DNA of 64,000 bases from Asterochloris sp. CNOR1 (GCA_963969365.1 OZ017746.1:2356001-2420000), one strand, 5' to 3'; shown: positions 49,288-61,266, counted from the stretch's first letter. Notes: generated by a model from the sequence alone, not told the origin. Numbers and translations: made by a program.

Positions 49288-49439
49288 TTTGCTCGCACAG
49301 GCTGGGTTCAGGCAGCCAGGTTTCCTTACCCTAACTTCCAGGCCAATCAGAGAGTAAGGCAACTTTCATGCCAAAAAATTGTGAGTTTGATCGGCTCCCT
49401 GTCTTCCAACAGACAGTGTGACAGCAAGTTGCCTCAGCT

Positions 49440-50270
49440 CTACTCTTCTTGCAGGACAAATTTGGCAAGGTGATCATCGCCTGCAGGGCACCAACCACAG
49501 TCTGAAAGGTGTGCTCATGGGCCAGCACTGCCTGCCCCAGCTCCTTGATCACCCACCAAATGTGACCTCTGTGCCAACAGCAAGGTCCACAGTCTTGTCT
49601 GCTGTCAGCTCCTGGTCATTCACAAAAGTCCCATTGGTGCTGCCCAGGTCTGTGACTTGGACCTTTGAGCCTTCTGCAGAGTGGGCAGGTGCAGGGCCTT
49701 CAGAAAAAGCACAAACTGGAAGTCAACAGCATGAGACAGCAATGAGGACTCACCCACTTTCAGCTGTGCATGGCGCCCAGAGACTGTGGGCACCGGCACA
49801 ACAATGTCTGCTGGCTTGTCCCTGCAGGTGCACAACAACTTTCACCATTGGACCAGCAGACATGTGCTGAGCAGCAGATGCCCACAGCAAGGCACACCTT
49901 CCCAGCTGCCAGGTGCCCTCTGCCAGCTTGATGCTGCCTGGAGCTGGGATCTTCTCCTCCAAGTGGTCACTATTTCCATCACCTGTGCGTACACAATTTT
50001 GGCATGAGACAGCGGGGATGGGACATGCCGGGCAGGCAAGGCACATGCTAGGCATATGCTTGGGACCACAGCCCTAGGGTGGCATTCAGCAAACGGGTGG
50101 GCATGCGCAAAAGCACCTGAGGGCTGCAACACATAGGCATGCAGGATCACACTGCGCCTGCAGGTATGCCTGTTCTGTAGCACCCTGCTGGGGCTCCCTC
50201 CACTGGAGGCCAGCTGGCCCCTACTGGCCTGCGGCCTCTGCACTGAGCATGTCCGAATCAGGGACTGCAT
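49440..50270 (-). CDS. small chloroplast-type FHA domain protein
   Basis: Five exons (50270-50117, 49982-49898, 49821-49754, 49673-49557, 49480-49440) give 154 residues with all phases closing. The first 50 residues are basic and Ser-rich without acids (MQSLIRTCSVQRPQASRGQ), a likely transit peptide. The FHA domain follows: GTWQLGRDKPADIVVPVP, TVSGRHAQLKV, VTDLGSTNGTFVNDQEL and TEVTFGDDHLAKFVL. The phosphothreonine-binding residues (G-R, S-G-RH, T-NG) are present. It resembles the plant plastid SMAD/FHA protein At2g21530. FHA domains read pThr; no effector domain is attached, so it is probably an adaptor. It lies 152 bp downstream of... more exactly, its stop is 152 bp before the calnexin start on the same strand, and its own start is 154 bp from the TMTC start. 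Confidence 0.88.
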
Positions 50271-50424
50271 CGTCCAGAATCCAGCGGCAGGATGGAGTAA
50301 AGTGTGGCCAAGAAAGACCTGGCGAGATTTGGATATAAGAAGGAACTTAAAGAGCCGGAAACAGTGAGATCTCCTGCTCAGGTCAACCGAAACAGTCAAT
50401 GGCTCCTGCCACATTGAGGATCAC
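50271..50424. promoter_or_regulatory. 154-bp divergent promoter between FHA and TMTC genes
   Basis: The FHA gene (ATG 50270, minus) and the TMTC gene (ATG 50425, plus) face away from each other with 154 bp between start codons. Both starts sit at the beginning of family-consistent N-termini. An AT-richer segment with GATATAAGA (50331-50339) could act as a TATA-like element for the plus gene. Confidence 0.45.
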
Positions 50425-53400
50425 ATGCAGCAGTGGGGCCCCTGTGCTGTGGTGCTCGCTGTAGCATGTGGAGTGTACCTGAACACGCTGAGCGCGGGAT
50501 TTACCTTTGATGACAATTTTGCTGTGGTGAGTCCCTTCATTGACCCGGTGCATCGAGGTCGCCTACCAAGCACCCCTGTGACCCTGCAGCTCAGCAATGG
50601 CGACATTATGCATGACAACATGTCCCTGCTGGACCTGTTTCGCCACGACTTCTGGTAGGGGCTGCCATGACGCTGCCTGTTTCACACCTGCCTCTCATGA
50701 TGCTGCCCCCCATCCCCCACGCTACTGTGTGACTGCTGCTGCAGGGGTCAGGATCTGATCTCTGATCAAAGTCACAAGTCATTCCGGCCACTCACTGTGC
50801 TGCTTCTGCGTCACTGTCGCTTGCTTGGCAGCCTCCTGCTCCAAGGTGCGCTGCACAAGTCAATCTGGTCTGCAAGTTACTGTTACTTGAACAGGGCAAG
50901 CAACAGCATGTCCGCTGTGCAGGTGGCCTGCTGCAGCCTTTCTCTGCCACCAATGCCCCTGATGGCCCTAATCCAGAACCGTTCCATGCTTGCAATGTCA
51001 TTTTGCATGGCCTGGTGTCAATCCTTGTGTTTAGGTGAGCTAGCCCCTTGCCTGGGGAGCTGTTGTCTCCACTACTGGGAAGTGTTGAGCCCCAGGACAA
51101 GTCTGAGGTGACACCCTCCATGCCGCTGCAGGCTGGCCCTTGTATCCTGCTCCAAGAGAGATGACATGGACCCCACAGAAAAAGACATGCAGCCCCAGCA
51201 TGAGTTAGAAGCGCTGCTGGCAGCCCTGCTATTTGCAGTGCACCCTGTACACACAGAGGCTGTGTCCGGCATTGTGGGGCAGGCTGAGCTGCTGTCGGCG
51301 CTGCTCAGCCTAGCTGCACTGCTAACAGCCATGCAGGCCCAGGACTGTGCCTCGCCAGGTGCAGGCATGACAGCTGCAGTGCTCGACATGTCTGCCTTGA
51401 ATTGCCGCAGCTGGTCACTGGTCTGCAATACTACTCTCAAGCTGAAGCCCTCATTGAGTCTGTCATGTTAACGCAGGCAGTGTGTGGCGACACCTGGCTG
51501 TGTCCCTGGCACTGATCTGGGGAGCTGCTCTAGCAAAGGAGATTGGCATTACCATCGTAAGCCTGCAGACAACTGTTCCCAGCATGCCAGCTCAAGGCCA
51601 GCGCTTGCTCAGTCCCTGTTTGCCTTACAGTGCAGGTGGGCGCAGTCATCCTGCACCTGGTGTACATGGAGGAATTGACCCGGAGCTGGCGTGGCCTGCA
51701 GCGTCTGACTGTACAGATTGCAGTGCTCCTGGCCACAGTGGCAACCTATGTCAAGCTGCGGTCCTGGCTGGCTGGGGACCAGCTTGTGCGCATCTACCGC
51801 AAGGTGAGCATGTCTTGTGAGCTTCAGCAGCTGCCTCGTTGGCAGCCACGTGCAGGATTGCCAGCAAATCATCTTGTGTGCTGGAAGCAGAATAGCATGT
51901 AATCACAGCGCTTAGTGAATTCGGAAGTTGGTGTTGTGCAGTTGGCTACATGGCCAACCCCTGCTGTCAGCCCAGGGTCACACTGTGTGACTGGCTGTGG
52001 GACCTGAGTGTGACTGCCTGCAGGTGGAGAACCCCATACCCTTTGCTCCGCCGCTAACGCGCGTGCTCAGCACCGGCTACCTGCACACCAGATACGCCGC
52101 CCTGCTGCTGTGCCCCATGCACCTGTCGGCAGACTGGTCTTTTGCCTGCATCCCGTTAGTGGAGAGTGTGCTGGACTGGCGCAATGCAGCCACCCTGCTA
52201 CTGTATGCTGCCCTGGCTGCAGCACTGCTGCAAGGGCGCCCCTGGTCCATTCTGGTGGATGCCTGGCAGCAGCTCAGGGCACCAGTGGCAGCAACCAGCG
52301 CAGGTGGACCGCAAGCTGGCAGTCTCTGGACTCAGCCGGCCAGAACCATAGCAGGCGGTGCAAAGGACGGCGCTGCCCTCAAACATCAAAGAGGGCAAAG
52401 GCGCCAGTCTGGCAGGCCTGGGTCAGTCCCAGAAGCAGGCAGACTCCTGCAGAAAGGATTGGCAGAGCATCAAGGGCAGTCTGTCGGACCCAGTGCAGGT
52501 CCACACTCAGGCCAAGGGCAGCGGGCTCAGGCATGTAGCCAGGCTCAGTGGCGCATGGTTGTTATGCTGGGCCTGGTCGCAGGTCCCTTCCTGCCAGCCT
52601 CCAACATCCTGTTCTATGTTGGAACCTTTATTGGAGAGCGCCTGCTGTACATGCCCTCTGTAGGCTTCTGCCTGCTTGCTGCGCATGCAGTCATGCTGTT
52701 GCTGGGGCCTGGCGGGCGCTCAGTCCTAGCCCATGCTGCTCAGTGGGTGGGCCTGGCTGGAGGCAGTGTGGACAGGCCCCACGCCAGCAACAGCGGCAGC
52801 AACAGCGGCAGCACAAGCTCAGAGCAGCAGGCCAGGCAGGCAGATGGCAGCGATGGAGCAGGGCAGGCCAGTGGCACCCCCACAGTTGGCCGGCTCTGGG
52901 GCACCAGGGCTGCTGCTGCGGGGGCCACCTTCCTGGCACTGCTGCTGGCCTGTGCCAGCAAGACAGTGCTGCGCAACAAGGACTGGATGGATGAGGAGCT
53001 CCTCTTCATCGCTGCCCAGAAGGTGTAGCAGTGACATGAACCTATAAACTGCTTGCAGCACTGGCTGCCTGCATTCAGCACGTCTTTACCCATTTTGCTG
53101 CTTGCCAGATGCTCACAGCTGCCACGCTGCTGACTGGGAACTCATGCTGCCTGCATATGTGCCTGCCCACCTGCTGCACTCAGTCACATGTGCACATGTG
53201 CGAGTCCAGCTGTAAAGTGTAGGTAGCTCAAGCAGTGCCCTGTGCACAAGGCAGCGCCTGGGCCCCCTCCTGCTGCAGGTGGGCAGCATCAGCGCAAAGG
53301 TGCATCTAAGCTCAACCACCTGCCCTGTGCATGAACCCATCAGCACACTTCTGGGGCCCCTCCTGCTGCAGGTGTGCGGCAACAGCGCCAAAGTGCAACT

Positions 53401-55953
53401 GAACAGTGGCATCCTAGAACGCCGGTATCAGAACTGGGAGGCGGCGCTGCGTCACTTTGAGCGGGCACGCGCCATCGAGCCAGGGTACTGCGAGCCGGAC
53501 TATTGGGTGGGCCTCACACTGGTCAACCAGGGCAGGGACATTGAGAGGGGCATCCAAGTGAGCAATGATGAGACTTCAAGCTTTACGTGTGCCTGTTCAG
53601 CATGCTGCTGACAGGGCAGGGAGTCGAGCACGACACTCAGGTGGGACCCATGTGGGGTACGATACCCATGATCTCTGTGCAGCAGTGCACCTAAAGGGCA
53701 GAGGTGTGGGGCAGGGTGTCCATGTGGGCGATGCTGGGCAGTTGTGCTGTGCAGCACTGAATTCACCAACAAGCAGAGTGTCAGCATCCCAAAGGTGTGG
53801 GCGCCATATAATCTGAATGGGTGCAGTTTGACGGCTGCAAGTCTCCTTGCACATGTTATGGGATTGTTGCTGACCGCAGGAGCTGGAGCGTGCTATCAGC
53901 TGTAAATATGTAGCCTTCAATGCTGTCAGCGTGCTCCAGAAGGTGTACGAGGCCATGCAGCATGGCCCTGTTGGCCACCACAGCAGCCTGCAGAGGGTCC
54001 AGGGGGAGCGCAGGCAGCAGACGCCCACGCCTGCAGCGCAGGCCGACCTGGAGGACCTGCAGGTGAGCCTGCCCCTCTGAATTGCTGCCATGCAGCTAGT
54101 GTGGCACACTACATTGTGAACTCAGAGACCAGTACGGGCAAGTTGTGTGCAGCTGCTGGCATTGCTGCGCTGCAGAACCCAGCACCAAGATTGCCCTTTG
54201 CAATCAATTCCAAGCAGCCTGCTGCTGTTTGCAGACAAGCCCCAAGGCTGGTGTCAACCGAAGGCGCCAGCCTGCGCCAAGCAGCTGCCAGGATGCGCTG
54301 CCCTGCCCACCGCTGCTGGCAAGTCCACTGCTGCTGATGGTCTTGTGGCTGTTTGCAGATCAGCGCAAAGACGGACTTAGGTGGCGGCGCCCCTCCACAG
54401 AACACTGCCTCACTTGTGAAGTGGGCAGAGGTGTTGCTGCGCCCAGAGCTGAATCGAATTGAGGAGGCCTGTGAGCTGCTGCAGCAGGCGGTTGCAGGAA
54501 TGGCTGCAGCTGGCGAAGGGCCAACTGCCCTCTCAGGTGGGGCCGCCAATCGGTACACCCCACCTCAGCAGCAGCTGTGGTGCTGTCCAGGAAAGCTATT
54601 ATGCCCTGCTTCACTTACACCTGACTGGCAATGCCATTGGGTTGCAACTTGCAGGCTGCATCAGCACAACTATGTCTGCAGACAGGGTGTCTCAGGAGTG
54701 CACAAAGCATGCACCGTATCCTTTTGGCTGCCCTGGCATCAAGCACAATACACATGCTGCAGGTATCACACGACCTTGCCTGAGGGCCCTGAAGTCAGCT
54801 CTTGCTGTCGAGGCTGCTGCTGCCAACACCAGCCAGCAACAGGTAACAGGCCACAGCTCAGCAGCCACCCCTATGAGTGCGCTCCAGCTGTCCCGCGCGC
54901 AGCTGCTGCACCTGCAGCAGTGCTTCCGTGTGCGCCAGCAGGCACTTAGAACCCTGGCAGCACAGGGCCCTGTGGCTCCAGCGACCAAAGCTGGCATTGC
55001 CAAGTACCTGGATGGACCGGGGCCTGGCTGCAGGCTCATGCAGAGGGGCGAGGAAGGGGACAGGCAGCCCTCATCCGCCCACATGCACCTCATTCACCTG
55101 GTGAGGGCAGGCTGAGACACTTGCCTTGGGCTGGAGACGTCTGCTTTGGGCTTGCAACCTGCTTGAGGTGGGTCTAGGCAAGAGTATCACCTGTGGCGCC
55201 TGCCTGTCTGATGCACCAAGCCTGAACACCTGGCGAGGCATCGCACGGGCAGAGAATCTATGTGTCACCCCTCAGCCCAGAAGGAGGGCTGTGCCTACGG
55301 CTGGCCTGCAGTCTGGGGGAGAGCAGCTGAGCAATGTGCACCTCATGAAGGTGGACTTGAGTACTGCCATGGTGAGCGGCTTGTGCGGACAGGACCTGAG
55401 TGGGGGGCGTGCATGCCAGATGCCGCCCTGCAGCAGCCGGTCTTGCTGGACAGGCAAGCTAAGCACTTCCGTCTGTTGTGCCCTGCAGGTGCAGAGGGCT
55501 GATGCTCAGGACGCTCTGCTGCAGCAGGAGTGGGGCGAAATCCTTGCTGCTCAGGGGCGCTCGAAGGAGGCTGCTACACATCTGTCAGTTGCAGCAGTAC
55601 TGTTCACGCAGCAGATGGCTGAGGCCCCACATGTCTTGGTGGTGTGGGTCTAAGCTCTCGGGCTGCTTGACTGGCTTGCCTCCAGAATGACATGCATACT
55701 GTGTGCTGTGCAGGGGTTAGACTCAGTTCTTGCCACTTTTAACATGGTCATGGTCTGTCTTCACCGCGCCCTGGAGCTCAATGCAGAGGGCTCTTGTATG
55801 ATACATGCCCGTCAATGCGAAGCACATGGTCAGCTGGCTAGCACACTGCGTTCCCTTGACCATCACAGGGCAGCTGCTGCAGGTACATCAGCACAGTTGT
55901 GTGTTCAGCGATTACAGACTAGACCAGAATGTTCATCACTTTTTCATGCTTGA
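50425..55953 (+). CDS. TMTC-type O-mannosyltransferase with C-terminal TPRs
   Basis: TMTC proteins are ER multi-pass enzymes that O-mannosylate cadherin-like domains; they carry an N-terminal GT-C-like membrane region, a DUF1736 segment and TPRs. Exon 1 (50425-50526) encodes a signal-anchor with a GFTFDDN luminal motif. Exon 2 is 50590-50654 ([10 protein letters not shown]) and exon 3 starts near 50745 with [11 protein letters not shown]. Next are [20 protein letters not shown] (about 51235), the DUF1736 region ([19 protein letters not shown], then [12 protein letters not shown], about 52040-52160), [20 protein letters not shown] (about 52600), and a Gly/Ser-Gln linker before another helix. 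TPR exons follow from 53372 ([20 protein letters not shown]). Later exons to about 55.6-55.95 kb are helical and looser in match. The last exon and stop are uncertain. Confidence 0.83.
53224..53410. repeat. tandem duplication of about 90 bp spanning a 3' splice site (TMTC gene)
   Basis: Two copies of (T/A)AGCTCAA...TGCCCTGTGCA...GGGCCCCTCCTGCTGCAG|GTG followed by AGCGC(A/C)AA lie in tandem. The acceptors at 53278 and 53371 are 93 bp apart, so either gives the same frame. The distal copy begins the TPR exon [13 protein letters not shown]; the proximal one would add 31 residues beginning [12 protein letters not shown]. Confidence 0.8.
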
Positions 55954-56128
55954 ACAGTGCTCTGCTCTGAGTACCGCTGCAGAACCAAATCTTACTGGTC
56001 TTATCATGCTGCCAAATCAGCTGCGCTCTGCAGCCTTACTAGGTGGCTGCCTCATTCTTGATTGAGGCTGGCTGAGAACCTGCACACAGAAACAACAAAG
56101 TTCAGCTACATTGCTTGGCAGACACTCA

Positions 56129-58996
56129 TCAGTCATGATGACAACTGCCAGGAGCCTTACAGGCTAGCACCAGGGGCTTCTGATGCTGCGTCGCGATTTT
56201 TACGTCTCCGCCTTGGGTGGACAAGTCTGAGATGGGCTTTGCAGGGGGGCAGCCCTCAACTGGAGGGGGGTTAAAATGAAAGTCGGGACCTGTTCCAGCA
56301 AAGTCCATGATCAGCGCATGCAGCAGGCATGCATGGTCGTGAATCCTGACTTGTCTTACGCCTGCGGGTTGGTCCAAGCACTCACCAAAGTTGAGTGTGA
56401 CAGTGGCACCCTCGGCCTGGTCAGGCAGGGTGTACAATGAGACAGCAGGGCAGTAAGTCCCCTCTTTGAGATCCCTGCAGGCAGCAGGAGAGTCGATGAA
56501 AGTCAGAGTAGCCACTCAATACTGCGTACTGCTTGGAAACAATGCACAACGCCCAGTAGGCAGCTGTGTTCAACGAAGAATCTGCACCACCTATCAATGA
56601 AATGCCAGGTACCTATAGGCCGTGCCCTGCAGGACGCCATTCTTGGCAAAGGCCACCAGGCTTCCCTTCAGCTGCTCAGGGTTGGGCTCAGGCTTGTCCA
56701 CAAAGTACAGGTCTCCCTTCCACACCACAATGTCCTGCACGGCAGCATGCTTGTGAGCGCTGCGGCGGCTGGAACCAATCTGCTCGAATGCAGCCAGTCC
56801 AACGGTGTGTCCATGCTCAGACCTCGGCTTTTACTTCCTGCAACAGGAGCTGAAGGGGCACCGCCAGCACACCTGTGCCTTCTACAGATGACAAGAGTGG
56901 GGACCCTCACCGATTTGTCTTTCTCAAAGGTTCTTCCGCCCTCCGGCATGTACAGGAGGCACCCAATGACATCGCCCTGACATCAGAAGGAGAGATCTGT
57001 TAGCCAAGCCTGCCAAGACAAAACAACATGGTTCCAGCATGCAAACAGACAAGGGCAGCCAGCAACCTCGCCAAAGGACTCCCCAAAGTCCTCCCGCAGC
57101 GACTTGTGGACTTTGCTGCCCTCTGAATCCCGATATGCGAAGCTATGAGCATCGTAGCCCACCTGCAGCACGGACAGAAAAGATGGACTGCAGCATGTAC
57201 AGAGGCCTTCTGCGGCAGCTCAGCAATTGCACCACAGAAGACGAGCACAAAGCGTCTAGTGGGCTGCTTGCGCGTATGCAGGCACTTGCATGCAAGTAGC
57301 AGCATGGAGCTTGGGCGTTGCGTGCAGGCATGGAGTGGTCGCCGCATGGGCGTCTGCAGACGTACTGGCGCCTGCAGCTCCCCCTTGCGTGTGGCCCAGC
57401 CGACGCGGGCATGTCCTGAGCTACCCAGGTGGGTCACCTTGACCTCATAGTAATAGCAGCCCCTGAAGGTGCCGTGCGTAGCGCGTGCCTGCACCACACA
57501 GCAGGTGCACTAGGTCACGGTGTTGTGAGCAGCTTACTGCAGTTGCAGACGATTCCAGAGTCTGAGCCACTGCAGAGCCAGGTAGGCGACACTCAGGGAC
57601 GTCCACCAAGAGGCTGAGCCTGAACGCCTGCAGCCCGAACAGGCTTGAGCGCCCTGACCGTGTACCTGGTGGGCATGCCAGGCTAAAGAGAGGCCACTTC
57701 GTGTCCCTGCTGGGCATGGCCAGCTGGGCTCCTGTGCCCAGCTTCGCGCCCTGCATCAGCCTGGGCGTGCATGATCCTGAAAGCCCCTACAACCCACCTG
57801 CAGTCCTGAGGCTACTCTGCAACTCTCACCTCTCCTGCGGGACACCTTCCATGACAGAGGCATACATGGTCCTTGGCGGGCGGTTGAGGGTTGAACCCCT
57901 GCTGGCTGCCTGCTGGCTGCAGGGGGTCCCCTTCCCCTCCCCGCTGCCCCCGGGAGTGACATGTGACTGCCTCCCTCACCATGCGGTATCCCTTGCGCGA
58001 CGTCACGCTGAGGCGGTCGTCCCCCAGCTGCATCTGCTGTGCGCGATCGACCTTGGACAGCAGCACATCACGCGGCCCCTCTGCAAGGATGTCCTCCTTG
58101 TTCACCACGCGTGTGATGCGCACAAAGTCGCTGGGGTCTCGCTGGGGCAGCGGGATCTTGTTGCCTGCAGGGCAGGGGGATCTTGAGACCGCTGCGCAGA
58201 GCTCCCTTGGGAAGGATTTTGATGCCTGCAGGGCAAGGGGAGCACCAAAAATCTGCACAGGGGTTGCTGGGGAAGGTCACTGTTGCCTGTATGCAGGCAG
58301 CTTGAAGGGGCAACACGGCCAGAAGGACCCTGTGGCCTGCAGGCAAGTGCATCTGGTGTTCCAAAGTCTGCAGAACCCAGTCAGGACATCTTGTTGCCAG
58401 CAGGGCAAAGGTGCCCTCCCGGTATGGAATCACATGCAGACGACATCGGCTTGCCTCCTCAGTGTTGTGCATGCAGCGTGCTGTATGCAACTTGCCGCTC
58501 TGTGCGCTGCACAGGAGGTGGTCAGCGGCCCAGTCAGCTGTCACTGACTGCTGTCAAAGAACGACAAGGGCAGGCATGGCATGCAACGCCGTACCCCTGC
58601 CGTTCTGCTGCAGCCTGGAGGTCGACTTGGAGGAGTTTTGATGAGATGTGCTTACCTGCATGTCCGCCCTTTGGTTTCTTCCCTTTCTTGGACCGCTTGG
58701 GCGGAGCAGCAGCGACCATTTTACCAGTCTTGCTTCCTTTTGCTGCCCCATCTTTTGTTGCTGGGGTAGCCTCCTTGGCAGCATCCTTTTTTGTGTCACA
58801 CTCAGCAGCGGCTGGCACCTCTGCAAGATACAACAGCATGGCCATGATCTGCAACTCCTGGTTCACAGGTACACGCCCTGACAAAGAATAACTTGCCTGT
58901 TGAAGGTGGTATGTCCTGTAATGTGCCTACTGAGCCAGCAGCAGTCCCATTTGCCAGAACGTCCTCCATCTGGTCGTGTGATCTCTTCCTTGTCAT
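56129..58996 (-). CDS. ASH2L: ASH2L/TRAUCO, SPRY subunit of COMPASS histone methyltransferase
   Basis: Exon 1 (58996-58897) begins MTRKRSHDQMEDVLANG. It ends at a GC donor (ACAG|GCAAGT), joined in frame to exon 2 (58820-58656), which carries a nuclear localisation cluster, KRSKKGKKPKGG. The ASH2L SPRY domain follows: VLLSKVDRAQQMQLGDDRLS and SRKGYRMV (about 58060-57980), YYYEVKVTHLGSSGHARVGW (about 57450), GYDAHSFAYRDSEGSKVHKS (about 57150), GDVIGCLLYMPEGGRTFEKD (about 56960), LYFVDKPEPN with FAKNGVLQG (about 56690), and EGTYCPAVSLY...VTLNFGE (about 56450). ASH2L pairs with RbBP5 to activate SET1/MLL-type H3K4 methylation. No PHD or winged-helix part is seen, as in plant TRAUCO. The last exon, ending near 56129, is short relative to animal ASH2L and less certain. 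Confidence 0.85.
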
Positions 58997-59339
58997 GGCA
59001 CTTGATGGATTAACTGCAGCATGCACAGAAGGAGGCGGTCTTCTGCTGCTCACAAGGAGCGCAAGAACCATGCACTCTTGTCACTTGAGCACATCTAAAC
59101 GCACTTGTGTCCACTGCCATGGGCGCAGGATCGCCCTCATCTGCTTTGCTCTCAGGCATCTTGGCAAGACGTGCAGGATGTTCAGGGGCACCAAGTCAAT
59201 ACGTGAACTGGATTTTGAGTACCTGGCTCGTGCACCGTACCAGTCACCGAATGTTATTCTATCTCACATCGCAGAGCAAGGCAATGTAACCCACTACAGC
59301 TCCAAGCCTCCAAGTTGACCAAGCATCCGTGGAGACGCC

Positions 59340-60672
59340 ATGGCAGCAGCAGCAGTTGCCAGCATGGGCAGGGAGCAGCAGCACCAGAGGACGTCACTGC
59401 TTGACTGCGTCCTGGCTAAGCGGCTGAGCCAGAGCAAGGCAAGCTGTGCAGTGCGCTGCTTGACCTGTTTCGAGCCCTGCAGCGCCCCACTGTCATGCTG
59501 CGGCTGCAGACCATCCTGTTGACTCGTCTGACATATGTCGCCAGGCTTACAGAGAGTGCAAAGGGCCTGGAGCCCCATCAGGGTAGGTCTGGACTGCAAT
59601 AATGTCACCCAGGGGCAGGCAGCCATTCGCAGAGAGTGACTGTTGCTGCAGGCCTGCAGCGGCGGCTGCTGAATCGTACAGCCATGGAAGGCATCCCATT
59701 CACAGGCATGATGATTGTGTGGCCAGCAGTGGTGGTACACGTCCTGGAGGTGGACCCCTGCACTGTGCTCAAGACCTCTGATCACAGGCGCAGCTGCACT
59801 GGAGCTGCCTCAAGCCCCTGTGCCCTCCCTGCAGGGGCCAACCAGCGCTGTCATGGCGTACCTACGAGCTCTGAAGGCCAGCACTGACAGCAGGCTGCAG
59901 CGTGTCACTGTGAGATTCGTCCTGCTGTGCAGCTGCTAGCAGCATTGGGTCCATGTATCTGCTCCTCTGAGCAGCCGCATGCAGCAGCATGCAGCCCACC
60001 CTTCGCTGCCTGCACAGGTCATTGCCAGCACTGAGGATATTCCTGAACGGGCCTACAACAGGTGGCAGGCAGCGTTCATAAACGCCGGCTCAGCAGCTGA
60101 CCGAGTCGACGCTATTGAGGCTCCACTGTAAGCTCTACACTCGCCTGCTGCATCCCCAGAATGGTGCTGCTACTCTCATTGCTGGCTGCCTGACTCACAG
60201 GCTGGTGAACACGGCATGCGATGTGAGCATCAGCATGATAAATATTGGGCGGCAGCTGAGTGACATGCAAGAGGTGAGCCAATGCAGGGCGACCAGCCTG
60301 CCCTGAGAGCTGGTCAATGTTGTCCTTGACGAGCATGCAGTCATGAGAGCCGGGCCCCTGGAGGGCTGCCCAGATCATGTGGCCTCCTGAGCAATGCAGC
60401 ACCTGCCCTGCAGCCAGAGGCGCGGCAGGCCCTCACATCGCTGCAGGCTGCCATTGATGGGCTGCCCAACCCAGATGCTGCCCTGTCCATGGTAGCAGCA
60501 GAGGTGGGTTGCAGCAGGCATCTCCAGCTGTCTAACCCTGCCTCCACCGTGCCATTGAACCAAGAAAGATGCCTCCCTGCAGGAGGCCCCCTCAGTGGAC
60601 GATTACCTGCAGCTATTTGACACCCCTATGAACATTGTGCTGGATAGTGAGCTGACCTGGCCGGCTGCCTAG
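59340..60672 (+). CDS. TEX47/BLUF-like fold protein
   Basis: Eight exons can be followed from ATG 59340: 59340-59392, 59452-59582, then exons near 59652, 59832, 60020, 60201, 60412 and 60584, ending TAG at 60672. The core reads LTRLTYVARLTESAKGLEPH, then LLNRTAMEGIPFTGMMIVWP and VVVHVLE, then VIASTEDIPERAYNRWQAAF. This pattern of a YVARL strand, a helix, a TG-hydrophobic strand and a VIAST--IP-R-W segment is that of the BLUF-like TEX47 family described from vertebrate testis. The blue-light-sensing Tyr/Gln set of true BLUF domains is not evident, so photoreception is not claimed. The C-terminal 100 residues are helical and unmatched. The first intron would be only 59 bp. Its start lies 343 bp from the divergent ASH2L start. 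Confidence 0.65.
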
Positions 60673-60803
60673 CCATCTGAGTACTGAGCTGGCGCTCCAG
60701 CAGCTGGAAATTAGTGAGCTAAAATGATGAGCAATGCTGTCTGAACATGCATTTGTGACACTGCAACAACAAAGCAACACTGGGTTTTCTGACGACATCA
60801 AGG

Positions 60804-61266
60804 CTAGGCATCCAGGTAGTTGGCTGCCCTCAACAGCTCCAAGGCCATCTCAGGTGGGAATTTGAATTCAGGAATGCTCTTGGTGACCCTGCAGCAGTCA
60901 GCAACAGGATCCAGTGGGGCACCTGGACTGCAAGCTGAAAGCAAAAGCAGATACAGTGCCTCACGCATTCTGGTACTGGAGCTTGTAGTGAAAGTACTGG
61001 CAGACTTTCTCAAGCACTGGCGTGGAGATGTCCGGGAACTTGACCTCCCCAAGCTCTGTCTCAGTGAAACTACCTGCGGGGAGAAACGCACCATGGCAGC
61101 ACCAGCTCACAGCTGTTGTGCTTTGAGCATGCACAGTTTGTGCACAACCAGTCTCACCTGAGCTGCTCAGCATGTTCTTGATGGTTGTGCTGACGCATGC
61201 TGCCTTGTATTCCACAATGAACTCATAGCCCTCTGCACTGATCAACTTTACAGTCTCCTTGGCCAT
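60804..61266 (-). CDS. ELOC: elongin C (SKP1-fold adaptor)
   Basis: Three exons (61266-61158, 61073-60965, 60888-60804) give 100 residues with closed phases. Elongin C links BC-box proteins to CUL2/CUL5-type ubiquitin ligases and belongs to the SKP1/BTB fold. Family landmarks are VKLISAEGYEFIVEYKAA, STTIKNMLSS, VKFPDISTPVLEKVCQYF, and the C-terminal IPEFKFPPEMALELLRAANY. The end LDA replaces the common LDC. Length equals that of the human protein minus its leader. It ends 131 bp from the convergent TEX47-like gene. Confidence 0.93.
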
